Source: Flavobacterium sp. SUN052
GTDB lineage: Bacteria; Bacteroidota; Bacteroidia; Flavobacteriales; Flavobacteriaceae
DNA length: 64,000 bases
Assembly (NCBI RefSeq): GCF_028867935.1
Contig: NZ_JAPQNS010000002.1
Span: 248,001 to 312,000 of the forward strand
Direction: 5' to 3'
A program made the position numbers and the translations under genes. Every line of letters starts with the position of its first letter. Position 1 is the first letter of the stretch. The notes beneath the pieces are model-generated. The model made no database searches. It was not told the DNA's origin and saw only the letters and a program-made list of their open reading frames with translations. Below are positions 43,324-51,374 of this stretch, in pieces.

Positions 43324-43362
43324 TTCTTGCAAGAACATATCTTCTTACAATTTTGTAAGAAG
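43324..43362. promoter_or_regulatory. Two adjacent palindromes between the sigma paralogs
   Basis: A perfect 12-bp palindrome TTCTTGCAAGAA at 43324-43335 is followed by CTTCTTACAA (43341-43350), two bases and TTGTAAGAAG (43353-43362). The second could be a terminator hairpin or an operator. It is 11-50 nt after the first sigma gene. Confidence 0.45.
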
Positions 43363-43483
43363 TCTTGGTTGTATCATTTATTCTTCGTCTTTTTACTGCC
43401 AGTAAACTCTTTTTAGCCATGCGAATAAACGGCAGCCCAGTTCTGGGCCTGTCTGTGTAGCTTGTATCTGGTTGGTAGAGTTT

Positions 43484-44035
43484 ATGCTTAATTTGAACGA
43501 CGAAGAATTAATTGGGTTGATCAGTAGTTCATCAGACCCTAAATACACCAATGCCCTGTACGCTCGTCATCGGGAAAAGGTTTATACCACCTGCCTTTTT
43601 TGGGTTAAAGACCCTGAATTGGCAGCCGATTGCACACAGGATGTTTTTGTTAAGGTTTTCCAGAAACTGAATACCTTCAATAACCAGAGTTCATTTTCAA
43701 CCTGGATTATTGCGATTAGCCGCAACTATTGTGCAGACAAGCTCCGGCAACTGAAGCGGAAGCCCTTGCACTTAAGCCTTGAAGAGGGCCGCCTGGATAC
43801 TGACCGGTTAGGGTTGACCACACATAATCACGAAGCAATCGACGTATTGCCCTACTTACACCAACTTAAGTTAGAAGATCAACAGATTTTACGGCTCAAA
43901 TACGAGCATGAAGCGAAAATAGACGATATAGCAATGCAATTTGGTCTAACAATCAGCGCTGTAAAAATGCGGCTCAAACGCGCCCGAACCCGTTTGAAGG
44001 CCGTGTATGATCGCGAAAATATGGGTAAGCCATAG
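43484..44035 (+). CDS. RNA polymerase sigma factor, ECF type (tandem copy 2)
   Basis: A 183-residue ECF sigma factor from ATG 43484 (MLNLNDEELIGLI); an in-frame TTG at 43472 is rejected. Region 2 has REKVYTTCLFWVKDPELAADCTQDVF (in part), VKVFQKLNTF and FSTWIIAISRNYCADKLRQLKRK; region 4 has LEDQQILRLKYEHEAKIDDIAMQF and ISAVKMRLKRARTRLK. Roughly half or more of the alignable residues match copy 1 at 42702, so a tandem duplication is likely. No anti-sigma follows; the next gene on the same strand is a sugar-acid dehydratase, separated by a terminator-like hairpin. Possible targets include the SusC/SusD operon at 46284. Confidence 0.9.
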   Translation: MLNLNDEELIGLISSSSDPKYTNALYARHREKVYTTCLFWVKDPELAADCTQDVFVKVFQKLNTFNNQSSFSTWIIAISRNYCADKLRQLKRKPLHLSLEEGRLDTDRLGLTTHNHEAIDVLPYLHQLKLEDQQILRLKYEHEAKIDDIAMQFGLTISAVKMRLKRARTRLKAVYDRENMGKP

Positions 44036-44051
44036 ACCATTCGCTCTTTAT

Positions 44052-44092
44052 AAAAACGCACGCCCTTACTTAACAAAGGTGTGCGTTTTTTT
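44052..44092 (+). terminator. Terminator-like hairpin just before the dehydratase start codon
   Basis: AAAAACGCAC (44052-44061) pairs perfectly with GTGCGTTTTT (44081-44090), continued by TT, a good rho-independent terminator. The T-run ends at 44092 and the dehydratase ATG is at 44093, leaving no separate leader between hairpin and start codon. Confidence 0.8.
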
Positions 44093-45799
44093 ATGCCTTT
44101 TCGCTCACAGGACTGGTTTGGCCGCACCGGAAAAGATGGCTTTATTTATCGTGCCTGGATGAAAAACCAGGGTTTTCCGCACCACTTATTCGAGAAAAAG
44201 CCGGTTATCGGCATTTGCAACACATTTTCGGAATTAACGCCCTGCAATGCCCACTTCCGTGAACTGGCCGACGCCGTGAAACGGGGCGTCTGGGAAGCGG
44301 GTGGCTTTCCACTCGAATTTCCGGTCATGTCGCTGGGAGAGTGCCAGATAAAACCCACGGCTATGCTGTTTCGCAACCTGGCCAGTATGGATGTAGAGGA
44401 GAGTATCCGGGGAAACTCTATCGACGCGGTCGTGTTGCTCTGCGGATGCGACAAAACAACGCCCTCGCTGGTGATGGGCGCCTGTAGTGTTAATATTCCT
44501 ACGATTGTGCTGTCGGGCGGGCCAATGCTGGCTGGCCGGTATCAGGGCCGAAAAATTGGCACGTCAGACCTGTGGCGGTTTGCCGAGGACTTCAAAACCG
44601 GTAAGATGTCGCAAAAGGAATTTGTGGAAGCGGAGGCTTGCATGGCCCGGTCGCAGGGTCACTGTGCCGTAATGGGCACTGCCAGCACGATGGCCGCTAT
44701 GGTTGAGTCGCTGGGTCTCGCTCTGCCCGACAATGCTACGATTCCGGCGGCCGATTCTCGCCGAAAAGTACTCGCTCACATGACAGGTATGCAAGCAGTT
44801 GCGCTGGCTCATGCCGACCGGAAGCCATCGGATATTCTGACCCGTGAAGCCTTCGAAAACGCGATTATGGTTAATGCGGCTTTGGGCGGATCAACTAATT
44901 TCATTATCCACCTAATGGCTATTGCCGGGCGTATGGGCGTTCAGTTGTCACTCGAAGATTTCGATCGGTTATCGGCTAAAATCCCGTTGTTAGCTAACCT
45001 GCAACCATCGGGTGAACATTTTGTGGAAGATTTGTTTTATGCCGGTGGTTTGCCTGCCGTGATTCGGGAGTTGCGTGGCGCGCTGCACAATGAAGCAATT
45101 ACGGTGAATGGCTACTCGATTGGCGAGAATTGCGCCGAAGCCCAGTGCTACGACCGATCTGTTATTGCCAGCGTTGATGAACCATTTAAACCCGAATCGG
45201 GTGTGGCCGTCTTGCGGGGTAATCTTTGCGTGAATGGTGCTGTAATAAAGCCCTCAGCAGCTTCTCCCGCTCTGATGCAACATACGGGCCGGGCGGTCGT
45301 ATTTGAGAATATTGATGATTACAAAGTCCGCATCGACGATCCCGATCTCGATGTTGACCCATCGTGCGTATTGGTTCTTAAGAACGTAGGGCCACGCGGT
45401 TATCCGGGCATGCCCGAAGTGGGCAACATGCAGCTTCCGGCCAAGATTCTGGCGCAGGGCGTTCACGATATGGTCCGCATCTCGGATGGACGTATGAGTG
45501 GCACCGGTTTCGGCACGGTGGTGTTGCACGTCTCGCCCGAATCGGCGGTGGGTGGTAACCTAGCATTCGTGCAAAATGGCGATCTTATTACCCTCGACGT
45601 TGAGAATAGATCATTGCACCTGCACGTATCTGATGAAGAGCTCGCAGGGCGGCTGGCCCAGTTTAAACCGCTTGATTTAGGCTACAACCGGGGTTATGTA
45701 AACCTCTACGTACGGCACGTTATGCAAGCCCACGAAGGGGCCGATTTCGACTTTTTACAGGGTAGTTCGGGCAGTGTGGTCCAGCGCGATAGCCACTGA
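44093..45799 (+). CDS. IlvD/Edd-family sugar-acid dehydratase (pentonate/arabinonate dehydratase-like)
   Basis: A 568-residue cytoplasmic Fe-S dehydratase. The start FRSQDWFGRTGKDGFIYRAW and end SVVQRDSH match the sugar-acid branch (L-arabinonate, D-xylonate dehydratases) better than IlvD proper. The three cluster Cys residues are visible in LTPCNAH, LCGCDKTTPS and GHCAVMGTAST, and the catalytic-region SAASPALMQHTGRAVVFE and GYPGMPEVGNM motifs are conserved. It removes water to give a 2-keto-3-deoxy sugar acid. Position next to a large glycan-uptake operon fits pentose or uronate catabolism, but no kinase or aldolase is adjacent. The gene starts directly after a terminator-like hairpin, which may act as an attenuator. 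Confidence 0.9.
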   Translation: MPFRSQDWFGRTGKDGFIYRAWMKNQGFPHHLFEKKPVIGICNTFSELTPCNAHFRELADAVKRGVWEAGGFPLEFPVMSLGECQIKPTAMLFRNLASMDVEESIRGNSIDAVVLLCGCDKTTPSLVMGACSVNIPTIVLSGGPMLAGRYQGRKIGTSDLWRFAEDFKTGKMSQKEFVEAEACMARSQGHCAVMGTASTMAAMVESLGLALPDNATIPAADSRRKVLAHMTGMQAVALAHADRKPSDILTREAFENAIMVNAALGGSTNFIIHLMAIAGRMGVQLSLEDFDRLSAKIPLLANLQPSGEHFVEDLFYAGGLPAVIRELRGALHNEAITVNGYSIGENCAEAQCYDRSVIASVDEPFKPESGVAVLRGNLCVNGAVIKPSAASPALMQHTGRAVVFENIDDYKVRIDDPDLDVDPSCVLVLKNVGPRGYPGMPEVGNMQLPAKILAQGVHDMVRISDGRMSGTGFGTVVLHVSPESAVGGNLAFVQNGDLITLDVENRSLHLHVSDEELAGRLAQFKPLDLGYNRGYVNLYVRHVMQAHEGADFDFLQGSSGSVVQRDSH

Positions 45800-45823
45800 T
45801 AACTGACAACTTATAGTATACCC

Positions 45824-45867
45824 AAAGCCACAGATTACTTATCTAGCCGTTTGTAGTCTGTGGCTTT
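45824..45867 (+). terminator. Hairpin terminator after the dehydratase gene
   Basis: Arms 45824-45838 and 45853-45867, 15 bp with one G-T pair and a 14-nt loop, 25 nt after the stop codon. The following T-rich sequence is modest. Confidence 0.7.
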
Positions 45868-46283
45868 ACTTAGTTCATTTTGTAGCCGTTTCGCCGATAC
45901 AGTTAAGTTACACCTTTGTTGTTAATTTCAGCTTACTAATTATAATTATAAGGAGTAGAAACTAATAGTTTATAAGTTTAATAGACGTAAAAATTGATAT
46001 TTTCCTATAATTCTGTATCCACTATGACCGGCCCGAGATTAGCGTTTGTAGGCTCACCTAAGTCCTATCTGTGCACTCCACTTTTTACTGCCGAGCTATT
46101 ATACAGATATCTGAAGTCAACTTGACGCTGCCTTTACATACCTAGATTCCAGTCAAAAGCAATCTAATAATTTTAACTTTTAATAACTCACATAATCATC
46201 TGATAGCTATTTATTGCTCTCAGTAAGCCCATTTTTCAGCATACCCAGTACCAATTTACTATCCCTATTTCAACCTCAATTCT
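45868..46283. other. AT-rich leader region of the double SusCD operon
   Basis: About 415 bp without a credible gene, strongly AT-rich around 45920-46010 and 46140-46200. It must contain the promoter of the operon at 46284. I see no exact TAnnTTTG box; TACACCTTTG at 45909-45918 has 4 bases where the consensus has 2. A dedicated ECF factor (two are encoded just upstream) could recognise a different sequence here. No riboswitch fold was recognised. Confidence 0.35.
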
Positions 46284-49200
46284 ATGCACTTGAAACGACT
46301 ACCTTCAGTGGCCTTCTATAGCTATGCCGTTACCGGAATAGTTTTACAATGTCTGCTCCCCGGGCAGCTTTGGGCGGCCGACGATGATCCCAAAGCGAAA
46401 GCCAGAGCCAAACCCGTAGAGGTATTGGCGGCTAATTCAAATGCAGTTGCTGTAACCGTAATTGGTATGGTTAAGGGCGACGATGGTGAATACCTGCCTG
46501 GCGTAAACGTCGTGGAAAAAGGTACCACAAACGGCTTATCGACCGACAAAGACGGAAAATATAAAATAACCGTCGCCAGCACGGAGTCGATATTGGTTTT
46601 TAGCTACATCGGCTACGCTCCCAAGGAGTATCCCGTGGGCAACAAGAAGATATTGGATGTTACGCTGGTGGCTGAAAATAAGTCACTTCAGGAAGTTGTG
46701 GTGGTTGGGTATGGTACGCAACGCAAAGAGAGCGTCGTTGGCGCCATCACACAGGTCGACAACAAAGCTCTGATGCGGTCGGGTACATCGAACATTACCA
46801 ATGCCATTGCGGGTAAGCTCTCTGGGGTCTTGACCATGCAGCAAAGTGGTGAGCCGGGCAGCGACCACTCCGAAATCATTGTTCGGGGCCTGTCGAGCTG
46901 GAACGGTTCGCAGCCACTGATTATGGTGGATGGCGTGGAGCGCGATTTCCGGGATATGGATCCGAACGAAATCGCGACCATTTCGGTGCTCAAAGATGCC
47001 TCGGCCACGGCTGTTTTCGGGGCGAAGGGCGCGAACGGAGTAATTATCGTAACAACCAAGCGGGGTGTTATTGGTAAGCCAAAGTTAGATTTTACCGGCT
47101 CGTACGGTTTATCGAAGGCAACCCGGATTCCTGATCACATTAGTTCGTACACCACCATGTCGATGTACAACACGGCGTTGATGAACGGGCAGCAGTTCAC
47201 GGATTTGATTCCTCAGTCGGCTCTAAACGAATATCGGAACCCATCTACTCCGCTGAATGCGCTTCGGTATCCCGACGTAAACTGGTTTGATATTATGACC
47301 AAGCAGTTTGCGCCGAATGCCAACGCCAACTTTAACGTGTCGGGCGGCACAAGCGCCATCAAATACTTTGCTTCGCTTGGGTACGCTTACCAGGGTGATT
47401 TCTTTAAGGCATATAACCAGGGATACGACGATACGCGCTACTGGTATCACCGATTTAATTATCGGACTAACATTGATTTTAACCTCAGCAAAAACACGGT
47501 TCTGTCGCTCAATGTAGGTGGCGAAACGGGGGTCAAAAATCAACCGACCGATACACCCTGGCGAAACCTATACTCGACCGGACCATCCCGCTATCCGGCC
47601 TATTTCCCTGCCTGGGTGCTGGAGCAGGTCCCCGATCCTGATTATCCGAACGATAAGGGCAAGCGCCTGGCGATGAATTTCGGCGAGTTTACCGGCAACC
47701 CCTACACATCGATGAACCAGGGGTCGTTCAACCAGTATATGGATTCGAAGCTGTTTACAGATTTGATCCTGGATCAGAAACTTGACTTTTTAACCAAAGG
47801 ACTGGGCATAAAGGGAAAGGTTTCCATGAGTACCTACTACCGGAACCGGTCTCTGTATGCCAGCTACACCTTTCCGGATTACCAGTTGAATTACAACAAA
47901 ATTGGTACTGAAGAAAACCCTTGGTTTCGGAATGGACAGGGGAATGAAACGTTCCAGCAAGGCCCCCTCGATATTAACGTGGGTGAGTTAGAGAACGACT
48001 ACTACAAGGATTTTTATTACGAATTGTCCATGAATTATGCCCGCACGTTTGGGCAGCATTCGGTGTCGGGGCTAGCACTGGCCAACCGCCAGCAAAAAGA
48101 CAAAACCACTGAGTTTCCGTATTACAACCAGGCCCTGGTAGGTCGTGGCACCTACGATTACGCGGGCAAATACCTCGTTGAAGTCAATGTGGGCTATACG
48201 GGATCAGAACGGTTTGCACCGGGCAACCGGTACGGGTTTTTCCCTTCCGGCGCCATCGGCTGGGTAGCGTCTGAGGAGAAGTTTTTCAAGAATAACATCC
48301 CCCTGATCAGTAAACTTAAGTTCCGGTACTCTGATGGTAAAGTGGGGAGCGATATTGCCGCAAACCGTTGGCTCTATCTGAGCGACTACTTCAAAGACAA
48401 CGCCGGTTATATTCACGAAGATCTCGGGCGCAACATCACCTCGCAATGGGAAGAGGCTAGAAAGCGTGACTTAGGGGTGGAGTTAGGGCTGTGGAATGAC
48501 CAGTTCACGCTTAGTGTCGATCTGTTCGATGAACAGCGCGAGAAAATGCTGCTGGTGCCCCGCACCGTTACCATGCTGGTTGGCAACTCGTTTAAAGAAT
48601 TGAATCGCGGACGGCTCAAAAAGCACGGTATTGAAGTAGAAGCCGAATACCGGAAAAGCACAGGAATGGGCCTTAGCTATTTTGTGAAAGGCATTTTTGG
48701 CTTCAACGAAAACCGGATTCTCTTTAAAGATGATTTGCCCTATGCGTTTGATTATCAGAAAGAGCAGGGTAAGCCACTGGGCGCTCAGTTGAGCGGTGTA
48801 TTACTGACCGGATCGGGTTATTACACCTCGGTGGACGATATTCATAACAATACCTCGGCTATTGATATCAGCAAGCTGAACGTAGGTGATTACAAATTCC
48901 TGGACTACAACGCCGACGGTAAAATCACGAACCTCGACAAATATCCAATTGCGGGCTCCGACTACCCCAATGTGACCTTCTCTATGTCGTCGGGCTTTTC
49001 GTACCGTAAATTCGACTTCAACTTCATGCTTCAGGGCAACCTTGGCAAGTACGTAGAATTCAACCAGCCTTACGAAGTCGAGTTTATCAAAGGCGACTGG
49101 CGGGTTCACTCCTCACAGTTAGACTACTGGACGCCAACCAATCCTACTGCAAACCATGCTACCCTCCATTATTCCAGCGGGGGCAGCACAGACAACCTGT

Positions 49201-49487
49201 TCTGGGGTGGTGGCGAGGCCGACCGGGGTTTCGACATTATGGTGCAGAACCGGTTCTGGAGAAACGCTGATTATCTGCGTTTGAGGGAGGTTTACGCGGC
49301 CTATAACTTCAATTCCAAAATGTTGAAGCGCACGCTGGGCATGTCGAACATCACTTTTTTTGTAACGGCGAATAACCTCTGGACGAAGACTAGACTTATC
49401 GAAGGTGACCCCGAACGAAAGGACTTTAACCAGGGCTTCTATCCACAGTTAGCCAGCGTCAAATTTGCGATCAAGGCAGCTTTCTAA
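46284..49487 (+). CDS. SusC/RagA-family TonB-dependent glycan transporter
   Basis: A 1067-residue outer-membrane importer. Signal segment to about residue 31 (LPGQLWAADD), Ala/Lys-rich spacer, CarboxypepD_reg-like domain (IGMVKGDDGEYLPGVNVVEKG to PKEYPVGNKKILDVTL, about 58-135), the SusC linker EVVVVGYGTQRKESVVGAI (about 140-158), plug with IMVDGVERDFRDMD and ISVLKDASATAVFGAKGANGVIIVTT, and a barrel with the DYNADGKITNLDKYP loop, ending in VKFAIKAAF. It is the first gene of a five-gene operon; the SusD partner starts 16 nt downstream. The glycan is unknown. Confidence 0.94.
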   Translation: MHLKRLPSVAFYSYAVTGIVLQCLLPGQLWAADDDPKAKARAKPVEVLAANSNAVAVTVIGMVKGDDGEYLPGVNVVEKGTTNGLSTDKDGKYKITVASTESILVFSYIGYAPKEYPVGNKKILDVTLVAENKSLQEVVVVGYGTQRKESVVGAITQVDNKALMRSGTSNITNAIAGKLSGVLTMQQSGEPGSDHSEIIVRGLSSWNGSQPLIMVDGVERDFRDMDPNEIATISVLKDASATAVFGAKGANGVIIVTTKRGVIGKPKLDFTGSYGLSKATRIPDHISSYTTMSMYNTALMNGQQFTDLIPQSALNEYRNPSTPLNALRYPDVNWFDIMTKQFAPNANANFNVSGGTSAIKYFASLGYAYQGDFFKAYNQGYDDTRYWYHRFNYRTNIDFNLSKNTVLSLNVGGETGVKNQPTDTPWRNLYSTGPSRYPAYFPAWVLEQVPDPDYPNDKGKRLAMNFGEFTGNPYTSMNQGSFNQYMDSKLFTDLILDQKLDFLTKGLGIKGKVSMSTYYRNRSLYASYTFPDYQLNYNKIGTEENPWFRNGQGNETFQQGPLDINVGELENDYYKDFYYELSMNYARTFGQHSVSGLALANRQQKDKTTEFPYYNQALVGRGTYDYAGKYLVEVNVGYTGSERFAPGNRYGFFPSGAIGWVASEEKFFKNNIPLISKLKFRYSDGKVGSDIAANRWLYLSDYFKDNAGYIHEDLGRNITSQWEEARKRDLGVELGLWNDQFTLSVDLFDEQREKMLLVPRTVTMLVGNSFKELNRGRLKKHGIEVEAEYRKSTGMGLSYFVKGIFGFNENRILFKDDLPYAFDYQKEQGKPLGAQLSGVLLTGSGYYTSVDDIHNNTSAIDISKLNVGDYKFLDYNADGKITNLDKYPIAGSDYPNVTFSMSSGFSYRKFDFNFMLQGNLGKYVEFNQPYEVEFIKGDWRVHSSQLDYWTPTNPTANHATLHYSSGGSTDNLFWGGGEADRGFDIMVQNRFWRNADYLRLREVYAAYNFNSKMLKRTLGMSNITFFVTANNLWTKTRLIEGDPERKDFNQGFYPQLASVKFAIKAAF

Positions 49488-49503
49488 CGACAACTCATCC
49501 GAC

Positions 49504-51351
49504 ATGAAAAAACAGTATACCCTACTCCTGTCATCGTTATGCCTGATGATTGGTTTAAGCTCCTGCATTGAAGACTATCTGGACAAAGCCCCCGAATCGG
49601 GCCTGACCACTGCCGATGTCTTTTCAAAATACGAAAACTTCAAAAAGTTTTTCGATAACATCTACGAAGGAAATAAACTCGACGGCACCACCTGGCGGGC
49701 CTACAATATCAAGAATGCCTATTCGCTGTACTTTGATTTCTGGGATCAGAAATACACGATGGAATCCTTGACCGACATGAGCGATATGGGCCGGATTATG
49801 GATTCACAGGTCATTAAAAGCGGTCAGATCTCAGCCATTATCAACAAAATGACCTACGACCCGGCCCGGCGCCCAATCCTGGGATCTATGTTTTCGATTA
49901 TCAGGATCTGTAACATGTCGCTGGAAAACATCGGTTTACTGAAAGATGTAAGCCCGGTCGACATTAACGATTTCAAAGGTCAGGCTCATTTTATCCGGGC
50001 GTTTGCCCACTTTGAATTATTCCGGCTTTGGGGTCCTATGCCTTACCTGAACAAAGTAATTGGCCCCGATGATGCGTGGGATATACCAAGGTTATCTAAA
50101 CACGAAACCTTGATGCGCATTGCCGCTGATATGGATTCGGCGGCTATCTATTTTGAGAAAGCGGATCTCATGCGCCGGGACCCAGGTCCGGGCATTACGG
50201 GTCACTTGAATAACCCGGAGCAAAAACGCCCTACGGGTGTAGCCGCAAAAGCGTTCAAAGCCCGGGCGTTGTTGTATGCCGCCAGCCCGCTCAACAACGA
50301 ACTAGGTACCAAAGACTGGGAAGAAGCTGCTAAGGCCAATTGGGAGGCCATTAAAATAGCTGAGCAAAACGGTTACGCCTTGCTGTCGCTGGCCGACTAC
50401 AAGAAAAACTACATTGGCACCACCTATTCGAACGAGCAACTCTGGGCGTGGTATGCAGGCACGAAAACCTATAATACCGGTGATTTACAGGGACAGGTGA
50501 ATGGTATTTTTGGGGGTAGCAAAACCGGTTTTTCTGGTGAATGCCCTACCCAGAATACGGTGGATAAGTTCGAAACGAAGTGGGGCGAGCCCCTCAACAC
50601 CGATGCCGACCGGCAGGCTGCGGCTGCGGCTGGGCATTACAATGAGCAAAATCCGTATGTGAACCGGGATCCTCGTTTCTACATCGACATAATTTATAAC
50701 ACGGCCCCAGTGCCGGGCTATGGTACGGCTCAGATCTACTACTCTACAACGAATGGGGCCGCTACGTATGCTGAACTACTCGATCAGTCGTATGCAGGTG
50801 TTACCCGCACGGGCTACTACGAACGGAAAACCTGGGGTGAGCAAAGTGTGAAAAATAAAACAACGCCCCAATACACCGACCCGCTGATTCGGTTAGCCGA
50901 GCTATACCTGAATTATGCCGAAGCTGCCAACGAGGCATATGGTCCCAACGGAATGGCACCGGGTGCTACGTTATCGTCGGTTCAGGCGCTCAACAAAATC
51001 AGAACCCGCGTAGGCATGCCCGACGTACTACCTGCCTATACCGGGTCGAAAGACAAGTTCCGGGAGCGGATCAAAAATGAGCGCACCATTGAACTGTGTT
51101 TCGAAGGTGGTCATTACTACCATGATATTCGCCGGTGGAAAGACGCTCCCGTTGTTATGAATGGGCCGCTGTACCGGGTGGATATTGAGAAAGTACCCGT
51201 TAGCACGACCTACCCTACGGGTTACCGGTACATACGTATGGCCATGTCGGCGGATCGTCAGACACGCTGGAAAAATGCGATGTACTACCTGCCCTTCAAC
51301 ACGGAGGATATGTACAAGATGAAAAATTTTGTTTCCAACGAAGTGTGGTAG
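49504..51351 (+). CDS. SusD/RagB-family lipoprotein (partner of the SusC at 46284)
   Basis: A 615-residue lipoprotein from ATG 49504 (MKKQYTLLLSSLCLMIGLSSC). The lipobox Cys is followed by IEDYLDKAPESG, a SusD start. Core motifs are GQAHFIRAFAHFELFRLWGPMPYLN (in part, about 160-185), LAELYLNYAEAANEAYGPNG (about 470), NERTIELCFEGGHYYHDIRRWKDAP and the C-terminal YYLPFNTEDMYKM. It binds glycan at the surface and closes the SusC barrel. It is longer than the 505-residue SusD at 17530, typical of the subfamily used for larger or decorated glycans. The following SusC gene starts 24 nt downstream. Confidence 0.94.
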   Translation: MKKQYTLLLSSLCLMIGLSSCIEDYLDKAPESGLTTADVFSKYENFKKFFDNIYEGNKLDGTTWRAYNIKNAYSLYFDFWDQKYTMESLTDMSDMGRIMDSQVIKSGQISAIINKMTYDPARRPILGSMFSIIRICNMSLENIGLLKDVSPVDINDFKGQAHFIRAFAHFELFRLWGPMPYLNKVIGPDDAWDIPRLSKHETLMRIAADMDSAAIYFEKADLMRRDPGPGITGHLNNPEQKRPTGVAAKAFKARALLYAASPLNNELGTKDWEEAAKANWEAIKIAEQNGYALLSLADYKKNYIGTTYSNEQLWAWYAGTKTYNTGDLQGQVNGIFGGSKTGFSGECPTQNTVDKFETKWGEPLNTDADRQAAAAAGHYNEQNPYVNRDPRFYIDIIYNTAPVPGYGTAQIYYSTTNGAATYAELLDQSYAGVTRTGYYERKTWGEQSVKNKTTPQYTDPLIRLAELYLNYAEAANEAYGPNGMAPGATLSSVQALNKIRTRVGMPDVLPAYTGSKDKFRERIKNERTIELCFEGGHYYHDIRRWKDAPVVMNGPLYRVDIEKVPVSTTYPTGYRYIRMAMSADRQTRWKNAMYYLPFNTEDMYKMKNFVSNEVW

Positions 51352-51374
51352 CCTTCCTTATTTAACGAATCATC

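Noticed and set aside
44093..45799. Calling the dehydratase IlvD of branched-chain amino acid synthesis
   Set aside because: N- and C-terminal signatures fit the sugar-acid branch and no other ilv genes are near.
45909..45918. TACACCTTTG as promoter of the double SusCD operon
   Set aside because: The gap inside the box is two bases too long for TAnnTTTG and it lies about 365 nt from the start codon.
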